Shown: one piece after another, positions 1-11,034 of the stretch
How positions within the stretch are numbered: position 1 is the first letter of the stretch
How the letters are laid out: each line of letters starts with the position of its first letter
Assembly: GCF_016458305.1 (NCBI RefSeq)
Contig: NZ_JAEMHL010000003.1
Location: 124,001-188,000 of the forward strand
Reading direction: 5' to 3'
DNA from: Geomonas anaerohicana
GTDB lineage: Bacteria; Desulfobacterota; Desulfuromonadia; Geobacterales; Geobacteraceae
DNA length: 64,000 nucleotides
Made by a program: the position numbers and the translations under genes
Notes under the pieces: generated by a model
The model's database searches: none
Seen by the model: the letters and a program-made list of their open reading frames with translations, nothing else
Told to the model about the DNA's origin: nothing

Positions 1-830
1 GTGACGGTGTCGCCTACCTTCGCGTCGGCCACTTCCCTGATCCCGGCGATGATGAAACCGACCTCGCCGGCGGTGAGCGCCGCCACTTCGCGCATGTCGG
101 GGGAGAAGACGCCGGCTTTCAGCACCTCGTAGTTCTTCCGGTTCGACATGAGCTGGATCTTGTCGCCTTTTTTCACGGTGCCGTCGACGATGCGCACCAG
201 GATGATGACCCCCTGGTACTGGTCGTACCACGAGTCGAACAACAGCGCCTTGAGCGGCTTGTTGGGGTCACCCTGCGGCGGCGGGATCTTCTTGACGATC
301 TCTTCCAGGATCTCTTTGGTGCCGATCCCTTCTTTCGCGCTGGCGAGCACGGCGTCATGGGTGTCGAGGCCGATGATCTCCTCGATCTCGGCCTTGACCC
401 GCTCCGGCTCGGCGGCGGGGAGGTCGATCTTGTTCAGCACCACGAAGACCTCGAGGTTCGCGTCCAGGGCCAGATACACGTTGGCCAGGGTCTGCGCCTC
501 GACCCCTTGGGAGGCGTCCACCACCAGCAGGCCGCCTTCGCAGGCGGTCAGCGAGCGGGAGACCTCGTAGGTGAAGTCGACGTGTCCCGGGGTGTCGATC
601 AGGTTGAGGACGTAGTCCTTGCCGTCTTCGGCCCGGTAGTTGAGGCGGACGGTCTGGGCCTTGATGGTGATGCCGCGTTCCCGTTCCAGGTCCATCTTGT
701 CGAGGAACTGGTCCTGCTTCTCGCGTGCGGAGAGGGTGCCGGTGAATTCGAGAAGACGGTCGGCGAGGGTGGATTTGCCGTGATCGATGTGGGCGATGAT
801 GGAAAAATTGCGGATATGCTCGAGTACCAT
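1..830 (-). CDS. lepA: Elongation factor 4 (LepA), N-terminal part, cut by window edge
   Basis: Ribosome-associated translational GTPase that back-translocates or remodels stalled ribosomes. The reverse strand encodes the family's N-terminus from ATG at 830: the G1 loop [10 protein letters not shown] near residue 14, the switch region [12 protein letters not shown], the G3 motif DTPGHVDF and the G4 motif NKID are all visible. About 276 residues lie inside the window; the remaining half (domains II, EF-G-like III/V and the LepA C-terminal domain) is beyond position 1. An AAAGGA ribosome site lies 5 nt before the start. A sigma-70-like promoter lies just upstream, divergent from the cysteine desulfidase gene. 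Identity is secure; only completeness is unknown. Confidence 0.97.
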   Translation of the reverse strand, partial: MVLEHIRNFSIIAHIDHGKSTLADRLLEFTGTLSAREKQDQFLDKMDLERERGITIKAQTVRLNYRAEDGKDYVLNLIDTPGHVDFTYEVSRSLTACEGGLLVVDASQGVEAQTLANVYLALDANLEVFVVLNKIDLPAAEPERVKAEIEEIIGLDTHDAVLASAKEGIGTKEILEEIVKKIPPPQGDPNKPLKALLFDSWYDQYQGVIILVRIVDGTVKKGDKIQLMSNRKNYEVLKAGVFSPDMREVAALTAGEVGFIIAGIREVADAKVGDTV

Positions 831-863
831 ATTGTCCTTTATCGGGCGGAGATTAACTCATGA

Positions 864-892
864 AATATATAGATTCGACCTCTGATTGTAAA
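864..892 (-). promoter_or_regulatory. sigma-70-like promoter of lepA
   Basis: On the reverse strand TTTACA (887-892) and TATATT (864-869) are separated by 17 bp, giving a start about 25-30 nt before the lepA ATG. The rest of 893-1073 holds no gene; it is the upstream region of the divergent desulfidase gene, where I see no clear promoter. Confidence 0.6.
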
Positions 893-1073
893 GTTATTTC
901 TGGGGCTTCGAGCCGTAGCGCCGGCTGTCCTCGCGAGGCTGGTATTTCCACGTTGTTTGGGTGGAAATGCGTTGCTTTTGCCCTCACCTTGCAGGTATAA
1001 AGGGAGCCGCAAAGAGCCAGGTCAGTGCTCGCTGAAGCGGTCGGTTTGAACCCGCAGTGCGTTAGGAGAGGAT

Positions 1074-2366
1074 ATGGGGATGTATCGAGAAGTGATCAAG
1101 CATGAAGTTTTCCCGGCGCTGGGGTGCACCGAGCCGATCGCCGTTGCCTATGCCGCGAGCCTCGCCGCGGCGCAACTGGACGGGGAACTGGAGCGGGTGA
1201 CGGTGAGCGCCGATGCCGGCGTTTTCAAGAACGGCTTCGCCGTTACCGTCCCGGAGACCGGCGGGGTGAAGGGCAACGTGATCGCGGCCGCGCTGGGGGC
1301 GCTGATCGCCCGCCCGGAGCTGAAGATGGAGATCCTGTCCGGGACGCGGCCGGAGTTGTTGCAACAGGCGAAGCTGCTGGTGTCGGGCGGGCAGGCGTCG
1401 GTGTCCCTGGCCGAGGCGCAGCGCGGCTTCTACATCGACGTCACCGTGGCAAAGGGGGGGCGGGTGGCACGGGCGGTCTTGGCCGGTGGCCACACCAACC
1501 TGGTGCGGCTGGAGCGCGACGGCGCCGTTCTCTTGAGCAGCGAGCAGGAGCAGGGTGGAGAGGATAGTCACCAGTACCGCGCAGCTCTGAAGGCGATGAC
1601 GCTGGCCCAGTTGGTGGACCTGCTGGCGGACGTGGACCAGGAGGACCTGGCCTACCTGAAGCGGGGCGTGGAGATGAACCTGCGGGTCGCCGAGGCGGGG
1701 AAGGCACTCACCAAGGTGGGCTACTACGTCGAGGACCTGGTGCGCAAGGGCTTCCTCCTCTCCGACGTGGTCTCTTCCAGCAAGATCCTCACCGCCTCCG
1801 CCTCGGATGCACGCATGGCGGGACTCTCCTACCCGGTCATATCCAGCGGCGGCAGCGGTAACCAGGGCATCGTGGCCATCCTGGTTCCCTATAACGTTGG
1901 GCTCTTCTTCCGCATCCCGGAGGAGACCATCTTGAAGAGCATCGCGCTTTCGCACCTGGTGAACGCCTACATCAAGTGCCACACCGGCGACCTCGCGCCC
2001 ATCTGCGGCTGCGCCATCGCGGCCGGTGTCGGGGCCGCGGTCGCCATCGTGTACCAGCAGGCGGGCAAGGACCTCGCCAAGATGAACCTGGCGGTGAACA
2101 CCATCATCTCCGACATCGGGGGGATGCTCTGCGACGGCGCCAAGGGGGGCTGCGCCCTGAAGGTCGTCAGCTCGACCGATGCCTCCATCCGCGCGGCCTA
2201 CATGGCGCTGTCCGGCCACGGCATCACCGAGGAAGAGGGGTTCGTGGGGAGGAGCGCAGAGGAGACCATCCGCAACCTGAGCCGGATCACCGACCATGGC
2301 ATGGCCTTGGCCGACCAGACCATGCTGCACATCATGCTGGAAAAGCAGGGGGGCGCGCCCACGTAG
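1074..2366 (+). CDS. cyuA: L-cysteine desulfidase / UPF0597 family Fe-S protein
   Basis: Member of the UPF0597/serine dehydratase-alpha-like family, whose characterised members (archaeal L-cysteine desulfidase, enteric CyuA) use a [4Fe-4S] cluster to split cysteine into pyruvate, sulfide and ammonia in the cytoplasm. The 430-residue product has an N-terminal LGCTEP motif (Cys18), a glycine-rich SSGGSGNQG segment near 258-265, and C-terminal cysteines at 302, 311, 313, 353 and 360 that fit cluster ligation. TTAGGAGAGG ends 3-4 nt before ATG 1074; ATG 1080 is an equally reasonable start. The gene stands alone and ends at a strong hairpin shared with the convergent chemoreceptor gene. The family is clear; the substrate is inferred. 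Confidence 0.85.
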   Translation: MGMYREVIKHEVFPALGCTEPIAVAYAASLAAAQLDGELERVTVSADAGVFKNGFAVTVPETGGVKGNVIAAALGALIARPELKMEILSGTRPELLQQAKLLVSGGQASVSLAEAQRGFYIDVTVAKGGRVARAVLAGGHTNLVRLERDGAVLLSSEQEQGGEDSHQYRAALKAMTLAQLVDLLADVDQEDLAYLKRGVEMNLRVAEAGKALTKVGYYVEDLVRKGFLLSDVVSSSKILTASASDARMAGLSYPVISSGGSGNQGIVAILVPYNVGLFFRIPEETILKSIALSHLVNAYIKCHTGDLAPICGCAIAAGVGAAVAIVYQQAGKDLAKMNLAVNTIISDIGGMLCDGAKGGCALKVVSSTDASIRAAYMALSGHGITEEEGFVGRSAEETIRNLSRITDHGMALADQTMLHIMLEKQGGAPT

Positions 2367-2460
2367 CACATCCCTGTCACCCTGGTACTCCATCGGCAAA
2401 GTTGGAGTGCATAACCAAGGCGCCGGCAACGGTAGTGCCTTCCCAACCCTTGCAACGAAA

Positions 2461-2501
2461 ACAGCGGCCGGATGAGGATCGACTCCCCATCCGGCCGCTG
2501 T
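2461..2501. terminator. Bidirectional hairpin between cyuA and chemoreceptor gene
   Basis: Perfect 14-bp inverted repeat, ACAGCGGCCGGATG (2461-2474) with CATCCGGCCGCTGT (2488-2501), and a 13-nt loop. It lies between two convergent genes, as a shared terminator would. The T tract is weak (TCTTTC). Confidence 0.75.
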
Positions 2502-2525
2502 CTTTCGTGTCAGCCCGTAATTAAA

Positions 2526-4169
2526 TCAGGCCAGCCTGAATTGACCGACCAGGCGCTGCAGGTCCTGCGAGAGCGAAGCGAGGTTGCTGGCGGCGTTGGC
2601 GCAGGTGTGGGCGCCGCGCGAGGTCTCCTGCACTACGTCCGTGATCTGCATGATGTTGTTGGTGATCTCGCCGGTGGTCGCGGTCTGTTCCTCGGCCGCG
2701 GTGGCGATCTGGTTCACCTGCTCGGTCACTTCGCTGATCTGGCGCAGGATCTCCTGCAGCGACTCGCCCGACTTGGCCGCCTCGCGGGTACCGTTTTCGA
2801 CCTCGCGCACACCTTCCTCCATGGCACCCACGGCTTCCCGGGTCTCGCTCTGGATCGACTTGATCATCTCGCCGATCTCGCGGGTGGCGCGGGTGGTGCG
2901 CTCGGCGAGCGCCCGGACCTCGTCGGCAACCACGGCAAAGCCGCGCCCCTGCTCGCCGGCGCGCGCCGCCTCGATGGCCGCGTTCAGGGCCAGCAGGTTG
3001 GTCTGGTCCGCGATGTCCTCGATGGTGCCGATGATGGCGCCGATCTGGTCGCTGCGCTCGCCAAGACCCGCAACCGTGGCCGCCGAGGTCTGCACCTGGG
3101 CCGCGATCCGGTTCATCACCTGCACGGTCTGCTCCACGACGGCCCGGCCGGCCTGGGCGCGCCCGGTCGCCTCTTCACCCCCGGAGGCTGCCCGGTGGCA
3201 GCTCTGGGCGATGTCGGCGGAGGTGGCAGCCATCTCCTCGCTGGCGGTCGCCACGGTACTGGTCTGGGACGCGACCTCCTCGGCGCCGGTGGCGATCTGC
3301 TCCGAGGTGTTGTGCAGGTCGTTGGCCGCCGAGGCGACCTGGAGGCTGTTGGCCACCACCTGGTTCATGGTGTCGTTGAGTTTCTGCGCCATCTCGTTCA
3401 CTTCCGCCGCCAGCATCCCCATTTCATCGCGGGTCGTGATGCTGGAGCGGGCGGTGAGGTCGCCGCCCGCGACTTGGGCCAGGGTGTCGAAGACCATCTT
3501 GAGCGGCTTGCTGATGGAGTTGGCGATGAGCAGCCCGATCACCGCCAGCAGCAGCGCGGCGAGGGCGGTGAGGCCGACCATGAAGATCTGGGAGGAGTGG
3601 TATGCGGCGAGGTCCTGCTGGTAGAGGTCCTTGGCGCTCTTTTCGTTGTCGGCCACCAGTTCGCTGATCGCATCAGCCGGCTTCTTGTACAGCGGAGCCA
3701 CCGAGCTGGTCGCGAAGTTCACCGTGTCCTTGCGCGCCTCCGGGTTGCCTGCCGATTGCTGGGTCAGTTGCTGCAGCTTGGCTCCCTGCATCAGGTACTC
3801 GTCGTAGCCCTGCTTGAAGGTCGCGATGAGACTCTTCTCCTTGGCATCAAGCTCGTACTTCAGGAACTTGGCCTGGGTCTCCTCAATGCGCTGCTTCCTT
3901 TTTTCCAGGTCGTCCACCCGCTCCTTGATCTTCGCGGGGTCTTCGAGCAGCATCATGTAGACCAGGTCCAGCCTGATGGCCAGCAGGTCGTTCTTCAGGT
4001 CGTTGAGCATGCCTACGTGGATGACGGAGATGTTCATGGCCTCCTGGTCATCCGACATGACGCGCATCTTGTGCAGACTGGCCCCGGCAATGACAACCAG
4101 CGTGGCCACGGCTATGGCCACAAGACACAACGACTTCGTTTTTACCTTCAGGTTCATCCAAAAACTCAT
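2526..4169 (-). CDS. Methyl-accepting chemotaxis protein (4HB-type sensor)
   Basis: Transmembrane chemoreceptor that controls CheA kinase at the cell pole. The 547-residue protein has a first membrane helix at about 13-32, a four-helix-bundle-like periplasmic domain to about 193, a second membrane helix at about 194-217, a HAMP domain to about 270, then a long cytoplasmic coiled coil. The signalling tip ([19 protein letters not shown], then DEVRALA) is intact at roughly 390-425. No haem-binding CxxCH is present. The ligand cannot be read from sequence. A sigma-28-type promoter 55 bp upstream ties it to the flagellar/chemotaxis regulon. AGGGGGA precedes the ATG by about 6 nt. Confidence 0.95.
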   Translation of the reverse strand: MSFWMNLKVKTKSLCLVAIAVATLVVIAGASLHKMRVMSDDQEAMNISVIHVGMLNDLKNDLLAIRLDLVYMMLLEDPAKIKERVDDLEKRKQRIEETQAKFLKYELDAKEKSLIATFKQGYDEYLMQGAKLQQLTQQSAGNPEARKDTVNFATSSVAPLYKKPADAISELVADNEKSAKDLYQQDLAAYHSSQIFMVGLTALAALLLAVIGLLIANSISKPLKMVFDTLAQVAGGDLTARSSITTRDEMGMLAAEVNEMAQKLNDTMNQVVANSLQVASAANDLHNTSEQIATGAEEVASQTSTVATASEEMAATSADIAQSCHRAASGGEEATGRAQAGRAVVEQTVQVMNRIAAQVQTSAATVAGLGERSDQIGAIIGTIEDIADQTNLLALNAAIEAARAGEQGRGFAVVADEVRALAERTTRATREIGEMIKSIQSETREAVGAMEEGVREVENGTREAAKSGESLQEILRQISEVTEQVNQIATAAEEQTATTGEITNNIMQITDVVQETSRGAHTCANAASNLASLSQDLQRLVGQFRLA

Positions 4170-4223
4170 AACAGTCCCCCTGATGCTGTGCTTCTGGTGT
4201 AGGAATGTGGCAGATATTGAGCC

Positions 4224-4250
4224 CTATCGGCCATATTCATACAAACTTTA
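4224..4250 (-). promoter_or_regulatory. sigma-28 (FliA) promoter of chemoreceptor gene
   Basis: Reverse strand reads TAAAGTTT (4243-4250), 11 bp, GCCGATAG (4224-4231). This matches the sigma-28 consensus TAAAGTTT-N11-GCCGATAA at 15 of 16 positions, with a predicted transcript start about 48 nt before the chemoreceptor ATG. Confidence 0.85.
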
Positions 4251-4378
4251 GGATGTAATCGGTATACTTGATAAAGGCGCGACGAGGTGTGAGCGGGACG
4301 TTGTAACCGGTTGGTTGCGTGCTAAAGTTTCCCTTCGTCCTGTCAGTACTCCCACACCCGTTGCCAAGGAGCATGCTC

Positions 4379-5488
4379 ATGTCTCATCATAGCGACGTCA
4401 TCCCTTCCTATACGCCTCCCGAGTTCCGCCGCCCCAAGCTGGCCGCTGCGCCCGCGGCGACGTTCGTGCCGGCTCCTGCGGACGGCGTCTTGCCCGAGAA
4501 CTTCCACGCCACCTCCAACCACCCCGAGTACGTGCACCTCGGGGGAGGTGAGTGGCTCCTTGCACCGCAAAGCAGGATGGACTGCGTCATGGTGCTGCGT
4601 GGCAGAGAGCTCGACGTGGTGGAGCCGCGCCGGGTGCGCAAGGGGGATATGGTGGCCGTCGGGCGCACCGAGAACGGCGAGGAGGGGATCTACCTCCACA
4701 TCGGCGGGTTCCTGAACCTGGCCGAGCCCTTCGCCGACAAGTTCTCCTTCCGAAGCCGCGGCACCAGGGAGACCCCCTTTAGCCGCTCCTACGATGAACT
4801 GTACCAGGTGCTGCGCCACGACCGCGATCACGGCTACATCGTCTGGGTGCTCGGCCCCGCGGTTGCCTTCGACATGGATTGCAGAAACGCCATGCAGGGG
4901 CTCATCGAGTCGGGCTACTGCCACGCGCTTTTGGCCGGCAACGCCCTGGCCACCCACGACCTGGAGGCGGCCCGCTTCCGCACCGGCCTCGGGCAGAACA
5001 TCTACACCCAGGCCATCATGCCCATGGGGCACTACAACCACCTGGACATCATCAACGAGGCGCGCCAGGCGGGAGGGATCCCGCAGACCATCGAGAAGCT
5101 GGGGCTCGACGACGGCATCATGTACGCCTGCAGCAGGAAGAAGATCCCGGTGGTGCTGGCCGGCTCCATCCGCGACGACGGGCCGCTCCCTGAGGTGATC
5201 CACGATGCGTACCAGGCCCAGGACGCGATGCGGGTTCATGCCCGGCAGGCGACCGCGGTGCTGGCCATTGCCACCCAGCTGCACTCCATCGCCTTCGGCA
5301 ACATGGTGCCCAGCTACCGCGTCGAGCCGGACGGACGGGTGCGCCCGGTCTACTTTTACGTGGTGGACATGGCCGAGTTCTCGGTGGACAAGCTGGCCAA
5401 CCGCGGCTCGGCCCAGGCGGTGGGGCTTTTGACCAACGCGCAGGACTTCGTCGTCAATCTCTGGAACCACCTTAAGAAGCTGGACTGA
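4379..5488 (+). CDS. Ornithine cyclodeaminase, TIGR00300 (LOR/SDH-domain) family
   Basis: Cytoplasmic protein of the family first annotated as LOR/SDH bifunctional-related and later linked to ornithine cyclodeamination (ornithine to proline plus ammonia); it is also the C-terminal module of cyanobacterial arginine dihydrolase. I chose ATG 4379 because AAGGAG (4366-4371) sits 7 nt upstream; that gives 369 residues beginning MSHHSDV. Features include the NHPEYVHLGGGEW segment, a GPAVAFDMDCRNAM segment, a glycine-rich SGYCHALLAGNALATHD stretch resembling a nucleotide-binding fold, and a conserved GLGQNIYTQAI. It is followed 18 bp later by arginase, its metabolic partner, which is the main support for the function. 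Alternative: an uncharacterised oxidoreductase-like protein. Confidence 0.75.
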   Translation: MSHHSDVIPSYTPPEFRRPKLAAAPAATFVPAPADGVLPENFHATSNHPEYVHLGGGEWLLAPQSRMDCVMVLRGRELDVVEPRRVRKGDMVAVGRTENGEEGIYLHIGGFLNLAEPFADKFSFRSRGTRETPFSRSYDELYQVLRHDRDHGYIVWVLGPAVAFDMDCRNAMQGLIESGYCHALLAGNALATHDLEAARFRTGLGQNIYTQAIMPMGHYNHLDIINEARQAGGIPQTIEKLGLDDGIMYACSRKKIPVVLAGSIRDDGPLPEVIHDAYQAQDAMRVHARQATAVLAIATQLHSIAFGNMVPSYRVEPDGRVRPVYFYVVDMAEFSVDKLANRGSAQAVGLLTNAQDFVVNLWNHLKKLD

Positions 5489-5506
5489 TCGAGGAAGAGG
5501 GAAGTC

Positions 5507-6397
5507 ATGGAAAACGGCATCAGGATGATAGGTGTACCGGTCGACCTGGGGCAGGAACAGCGCGGCGTTGACCTGGGGCCGGGCGCGCTGCGCTACGCGG
5601 GGCTTTCGGCGCGGCTTTCGGGGCTGGGCTATATCGTGGAGGACATCGGCAACCTGCCGGTGCCGGTGCGCGACGTGCTGGGCGCCGAGCGGGAACTGCG
5701 CTACCTCCCCTCGATCCGGCAGGTCTGCGAAACCGTGTACCAGGCCGGGCGCAGCGCCGTCAGCCAGGGCTTCATGCCCATCTTCATGGGGGGGGACCAC
5801 TCCATGGCGGTAGGGTCCATCGGCGGGGTGACTGACGAGCAGCCCGCGGCGGTGATCTGGGTGGACGCCCACGGCGACTTCAATACGCCCCAGAGCAGCC
5901 CCACCGGCAACATCCACGGCATGGCGCTGGCGGCGCTTTTAGGGGAAGGGTTTCCTGAACTGGTCAGCGTGGGGCGCCCCGGACCCAAGCTGCATGCCTC
6001 GGACATCATCCTGATCGGCCTGCGCGAGCTCGACCCCGAGGAAAAGCTGCGCCTGCGCGCCTCGGGCATCAAGGGGTACACCATGCGCGACATCGACGAG
6101 CGGGGCATGGCCGCCATCGCGCGCGAGGCGCTGGGGCGGCTCGCCCACCGCACCCGCCTGCACGTGAGCCTGGACCTGGACGGGCTGGACCCGCTCGAGG
6201 TGCCGGGGGTGGGGACCACCGCGCCCGGGGGGATCACCTACCGGGAGGCGCAACTATTGATGGAGATCATCGCCGACACCGGGCTGTTGCGGTCCATGGA
6301 TATCGTGGAGATCAACCCGATCCTCGACAACAGTAACCGCACCGCCAAGATCGCCGTGGAGCTGACCGCCTCCGCCTTCGGGGCCTCCATCCTGTAG
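5507..6397 (+). CDS. rocF: Arginase
   Basis: Binuclear manganese hydrolase splitting arginine into ornithine and urea. All metal-binding motifs of the ureohydrolase fold are present in this 296-residue protein: GGDHS (His98), DAHGD (Asp120, His122, Asp124) and SLDLDGLDP around residue 225. Together with the terminal EINP segment these favour arginase over agmatinase or formiminoglutamase. It follows the cyclodeaminase gene by 18 bp and is presumably cotranscribed, so ornithine would go straight to proline. The ribosome site is GGAAGAGGGAAG. No urease or urea transporter gene is in the window. Confidence 0.93.
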   Translation: MENGIRMIGVPVDLGQEQRGVDLGPGALRYAGLSARLSGLGYIVEDIGNLPVPVRDVLGAERELRYLPSIRQVCETVYQAGRSAVSQGFMPIFMGGDHSMAVGSIGGVTDEQPAAVIWVDAHGDFNTPQSSPTGNIHGMALAALLGEGFPELVSVGRPGPKLHASDIILIGLRELDPEEKLRLRASGIKGYTMRDIDERGMAAIAREALGRLAHRTRLHVSLDLDGLDPLEVPGVGTTAPGGITYREAQLLMEIIADTGLLRSMDIVEINPILDNSNRTAKIAVELTASAFGASIL

Positions 6398-6444
6398 AGA
6401 GGCTGCCGCACCAAATTGAAAACCCGATCAGGCAGGATCTTACG

Positions 6445-6476
6445 CCCGTTCCCTCTCCCAGAGGGAGAGGGGATTT
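6445..6476. repeat. CCCTCTCCC/GGGAGAGGG palindromic repeat
   Basis: CCCTCTCCCAGAGGGAGAGGGG hairpin unit downstream of arginase. The same unit recurs at 59172-59345, so it belongs to a dispersed family. Confidence 0.6.
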
Positions 6477-6534
6477 CGTGCAGCACTGCGAGGCGAACAT
6501 AAGTCTGGTTCCCGGAATTCCCTGATGAACCAAA

Positions 6535-6567
6535 AAAAAGCCTGTCCGAGTGCCGGACAGGCTTTTT
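6535..6567. terminator. Bidirectional rho-independent terminator
   Basis: AAAAAGCCTGTCC (6535-6547) pairs perfectly with GGACAGGCTTTTT (6555-6567) across a 7-nt loop. It has A and T tracts on both sides and lies between convergent arginase and the OB-fold gene. Confidence 0.9.
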
Positions 6568-6589
6568 GCGATTGAGGGGGGGTGCCGTT

Positions 6590-6988
6590 TTACGAAGCGG
6601 GCAGCTCAGCTTTGATGTCGTGGTGCTTCACCACCTTGAGCTTCTCGGCGATGAACATGTACCCGGTGGGGTACTTGGTGAACTTGCCGGTCGCCTCGAT
6701 CTCGTCGCCGACCTTGGGAGCCTGGGCAGGGTACTTCACCGGGATGAAGAGCTTCTGGCATCCGTTTTTACACTGTGCTTCCTTGGTGTCCATGATGCCG
6801 ATGACAGCCTTGTCATACGGGGACACGCCGGCCATGACGCCGGTGATGGTGATTTTGTCAGTGTAAAGCTGCGGGTTGGTCCCCACCTCGGCGACGGTGA
6901 GCGTCTTTACCTGCCCGACCTTGCCTGCCGTGACGGCAAGCGCCACGCCGAAGACGAGGGCTACCGCGATGATGATCATTTTTTGCAC
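6590..6988 (-). CDS. Exported OB-fold protein, function unknown
   Basis: A 132-residue protein with a cleavable signal peptide (hydrophobic residues 4-20). The mature part looks like a small nucleic-acid/OB-type beta-barrel: [13 protein letters not shown], then [10 protein letters not shown], then VPVKY-like and [12 protein letters not shown] segments. A CKNGC pair near the middle could form a disulfide or bind metal. I chose GTG at 6988 because AGGAG lies 7 nt upstream; an ATG three codons later lacks that spacing. It is periplasmic by inference. No functional partner is adjacent; carbonic anhydrase is the next gene on the same strand but has its own terminator. Confidence 0.75.
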   Translation of the reverse strand: MQKMIIIAVALVFGVALAVTAGKVGQVKTLTVAEVGTNPQLYTDKITITGVMAGVSPYDKAVIGIMDTKEAQCKNGCQKLFIPVKYPAQAPKVGDEIEATGKFTKYPTGYMFIAEKLKVVKHHDIKAELPAS

Positions 6989-7037
6989 GCTGATTCTCCT
7001 AATGAACTAGTGTGGCCCTGCCAGTGTCACGATGCTC

Positions 7038-7067
7038 ACTTTATGAAGTTTCCTTCTTTATTGTCAA
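7038..7067 (-). promoter_or_regulatory. sigma-70-like promoter of OB-fold protein gene
   Basis: Reverse strand TTGACA (7062-7067), 18 bp, TAAAGT (7038-7043), about 50 nt before the GTG start. Confidence 0.5.
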
Positions 7068-7133
7068 GCTGAAAAAACGCCCGATTCAGTCGCGAAAATC
7101 CCTGATTGATACAGGGGGGGGAGGTGACAAAAA

Positions 7134-7162
7134 GCCCGCGTCCCCTAGAGGAGATCGCGGGC
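7134..7162 (-). terminator. Terminator of carbonic anhydrase gene
   Basis: GCCCGCG (7134-7140) pairs with CGCGGGC (7156-7162). Read on the reverse strand the stem is followed by TTTTTG, as expected just after the carbonic anhydrase stop. Confidence 0.75.
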
Positions 7163-7196
7163 CTCTGAAACAGTTGCGGGAGGTGGCGGGGAAGAT

Positions 7197-7739
7197 CTAG
7201 TACCCTGCCACCACGACTTCGAGGTGTCCGTCGTTGGGGCAGAAGATGAGTCCGTGCACCGGCACGTCCTTGGGGATCAGCGGGCTGTTGCGGATGATGC
7301 CGGTGACCCGCTCCACGTTCTCTTCGGGGCAGCTGAAGGCGCCCACCCACTGGCCCAGGTCCGGGTCCAGGGCCTCGATGGCCGCGGGATCGACGCCGCG
7401 CTCCATCATTTTCACCTTGAGTTGTTCAACATCCACGGACCCCATGCCGCAATCCTTGTGGCCGATGACGAAGATCTCCTCGACGCCGAGCAGGAACACG
7501 GCCGCCACGAGGCTGCGAATCACGCCGCCGTTGGGATCGACCAGGGTGTTGCCGGCGTTCTTGATCACCTTGGCGTCGCCGCGCTTGACCCCCATGGCCG
7601 GTTCGAGGAAATCGACCAGCCTGGTGTCCATGCAGGTGAAGATGGCGAGCTGCTTCTTGGGGTCTTTGGGAAGGGGAGGGAAGGCTCCCGGGCGGACGAA
7701 TTTTTTATTGTGAGTCAGGACTTTGTCGAGAAGAGTCAT
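7197..7739 (-). CDS. Beta-class carbonic anhydrase
   Basis: Zinc enzyme interconverting CO2 and bicarbonate in the cytoplasm. The 180-residue protein carries the beta-class zinc ligands Cys36, His94 and Cys97 and the catalytic dyad Asp38-Arg40, in the motifs CMDTR and GHKDCG. Its small size and the VVVAGY end resemble the plant-type short subclass. Single-gene unit: its own promoter lies next to the malic-enzyme terminator, and a hairpin follows the stop. GGAGAACC precedes the ATG. Bicarbonate supply for carbamoyl-phosphate synthesis, encoded elsewhere in this window, is one plausible use. Confidence 0.93.
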   Translation of the reverse strand: MTLLDKVLTHNKKFVRPGAFPPLPKDPKKQLAIFTCMDTRLVDFLEPAMGVKRGDAKVIKNAGNTLVDPNGGVIRSLVAAVFLLGVEEIFVIGHKDCGMGSVDVEQLKVKMMERGVDPAAIEALDPDLGQWVGAFSCPEENVERVTGIIRNSPLIPKDVPVHGLIFCPNDGHLEVVVAGY

Positions 7740-7777
7740 GGTTCTCCGTTTCCTTGTGGTTAGATGTGCAAAACGGT

Positions 7778-7806
7778 TTTTTAAGCCGAAACTCCGCTCA
7801 AGTCAA
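7778..7806 (-). promoter_or_regulatory. sigma-70-like promoter of carbonic anhydrase gene
   Basis: Reverse strand TTGACT (7801-7806), 17 bp, TAAAAA (7778-7783). The -35 lies immediately beyond the maeB terminator, which leaves no room for another gene. Confidence 0.6.
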
Positions 7807-7811
7807 GGAAA

Positions 7812-7846
7812 AGAGGCCTCCGCCCGGTATACGTGCGGAGGCCTCT
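7812..7846 (-). terminator. Terminator of maeB
   Basis: AGAGGCCTCCG (7812-7822) pairs with CGGAGGCCTCT (7836-7846). On the reverse strand it is followed by TTTTCC. It begins 5 bp past the malic-enzyme stop codon. Confidence 0.85.
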
Positions 7847-7850
7847 CTGT

Positions 7851-10100
<2,250 letters not shown>

Positions 10101-10164
10101 GTACGTCCTCCTTTGACTCATAGGATGAGCGGCTGCCCGCCATTGAATCCATACTGCTGGTTAT

Positions 10165-10728
10165 TTATTTCGTCACGACCACCAGAACCTTTACCTCTTT
10201 GCCGTCGTGGCTCAGAAGCCGGTGCCCGATGCTCGATTCGAAATAGAGTGAGTCCCCTTCGTGCAGGGTGATCTTCTTGTCGTCCAGGAGAAAATCGGCG
10301 TTGCCCTTCATGACGTAGACGAATTCCTCGCCGTCATGGCTGTAGGTGTTGGCCTCCGGCGCTTTCTCGGTCAGGGTGACCATGAATGCGTCCATCTTCT
10401 TGTTCTGCTTGTAGAAGGAGAGGGATTCGTAGAAGTACCCCTGCTTGGTCCCCTCCTTGGAGATGACCCGGGGCACGATGCGCCGTTCGTGTGCGCGCAC
10501 CACCTCCCACTTGCGGTCATCCTCGTCCTCGCTGAACAATTGGGCCAGCTTGATGTCGAAGAACTTGGCGATCTTGGAGAGGGTGGCTATCGGGGGGGAA
10601 ACGTTGTCGTTCTCGATCTGCGAGATCAGGGCCGGGGAGAAACCGGTCTCGTTGGCCACCGCCTGCAGGGTCAGCTTTCGGGCCTGTCGCAGTTTCTTCA
10701 GTCTCGACCCGATGTTGTACTCTGACAT
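10165..10728 (-). CDS. XRE-family regulator with C-terminal cupin sensor
   Basis: DNA-binding regulator of 187 residues. An N-terminal helix-turn-helix (about 7-62, with LTLQAVANETGFSPALISQIE as the recognition unit) is joined to a cupin_2 domain (about 110-185, with EEFVYVMKGNADFLL and LHEGDSLYFESSIGHRL) expected to bind a small effector. This architecture is typical of regulators of carbon, amino-acid or polyamine metabolism. It is the first gene of a likely operon with maeB, so malate/pyruvate flux is the natural regulatory target. The start ATG has AGGAGC 6 nt upstream. An inverted repeat in its promoter (10745-10782) may be its own operator. Confidence 0.9.
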   Translation of the reverse strand: MSEYNIGSRLKKLRQARKLTLQAVANETGFSPALISQIENDNVSPPIATLSKIAKFFDIKLAQLFSEDEDDRKWEVVRAHERRIVPRVISKEGTKQGYFYESLSFYKQNKKMDAFMVTLTEKAPEANTYSHDGEEFVYVMKGNADFLLDDKKITLHEGDSLYFESSIGHRLLSHDGKEVKVLVVVTK

Positions 10729-10744
10729 GACGCTGCTCCTGTGG

Positions 10745-10782
10745 TGAATAATCCACCGTTTTACTTCGGCTAAAATTATTCA
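10745..10782. promoter_or_regulatory. Candidate operator (spaced inverted repeat)
   Basis: TGAATAAT (10745-10752) and its exact complement ATTATTCA (10775-10782) are 30 bp apart centre to centre, about three helical turns. One arm overlaps the -10 box and the other lies just downstream of the expected start. The first arm sits inside the palindrome-like GGTGAATAATCCACC. The position fits autoregulation by the XRE protein; this is inference. Confidence 0.4.
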
Positions 10783-10800
10783 GTTTTGGTAAAAAGTCAA
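10773..10800 (-). promoter_or_regulatory. sigma-70-like promoter of the XRE-cupin/maeB unit
   Basis: Reverse strand TTGACT (10795-10800), 16 bp, TAATTT (10773-10778), placed about 45 nt before the regulator ATG. Confidence 0.65.
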
Positions 10801-11034
10801 TTTAAATAGTGAATACAAGAAAAAATTAATGTTACCGGTAAGATCGCGAGGTGACTGAGGGTAGCACGTTCGGAGGCCTCCAGGCAAGGGTGCTTTGGGG
10901 GGATGATAAATCACTTCACCCTGTTTTAAAATCACGTTTACTGATATCGAACCGGCGCCTCTGTAGAGGTTCTTTAGAGAGTTCCCGGAGCACGAAGAAT
11001 GCACCTTGCGCAGCGCCGCACGTGCACCAGTGTC
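10801..11034. other. Gene-free A+T-rich spacer
   Basis: Unusually A+T-rich for this window near 10785-10845, then mixed composition. I see no frame with a ribosome site and no RNA gene. It separates the regulator promoter from the repeats at 11035. Confidence 0.5.

Noticed and set aside
1062-2429. Open frame antisense to the cysteine desulfidase gene
   Set aside because: No ribosome site and His/Gln/Arg-rich shadow composition; the forward gene has conserved Fe-S cysteines.
4319-4378. Upstream start (4319) for the cyclodeaminase
   Set aside because: It would read through the AAGGAG ribosome site that serves ATG 4379; the added residues are not family-like.
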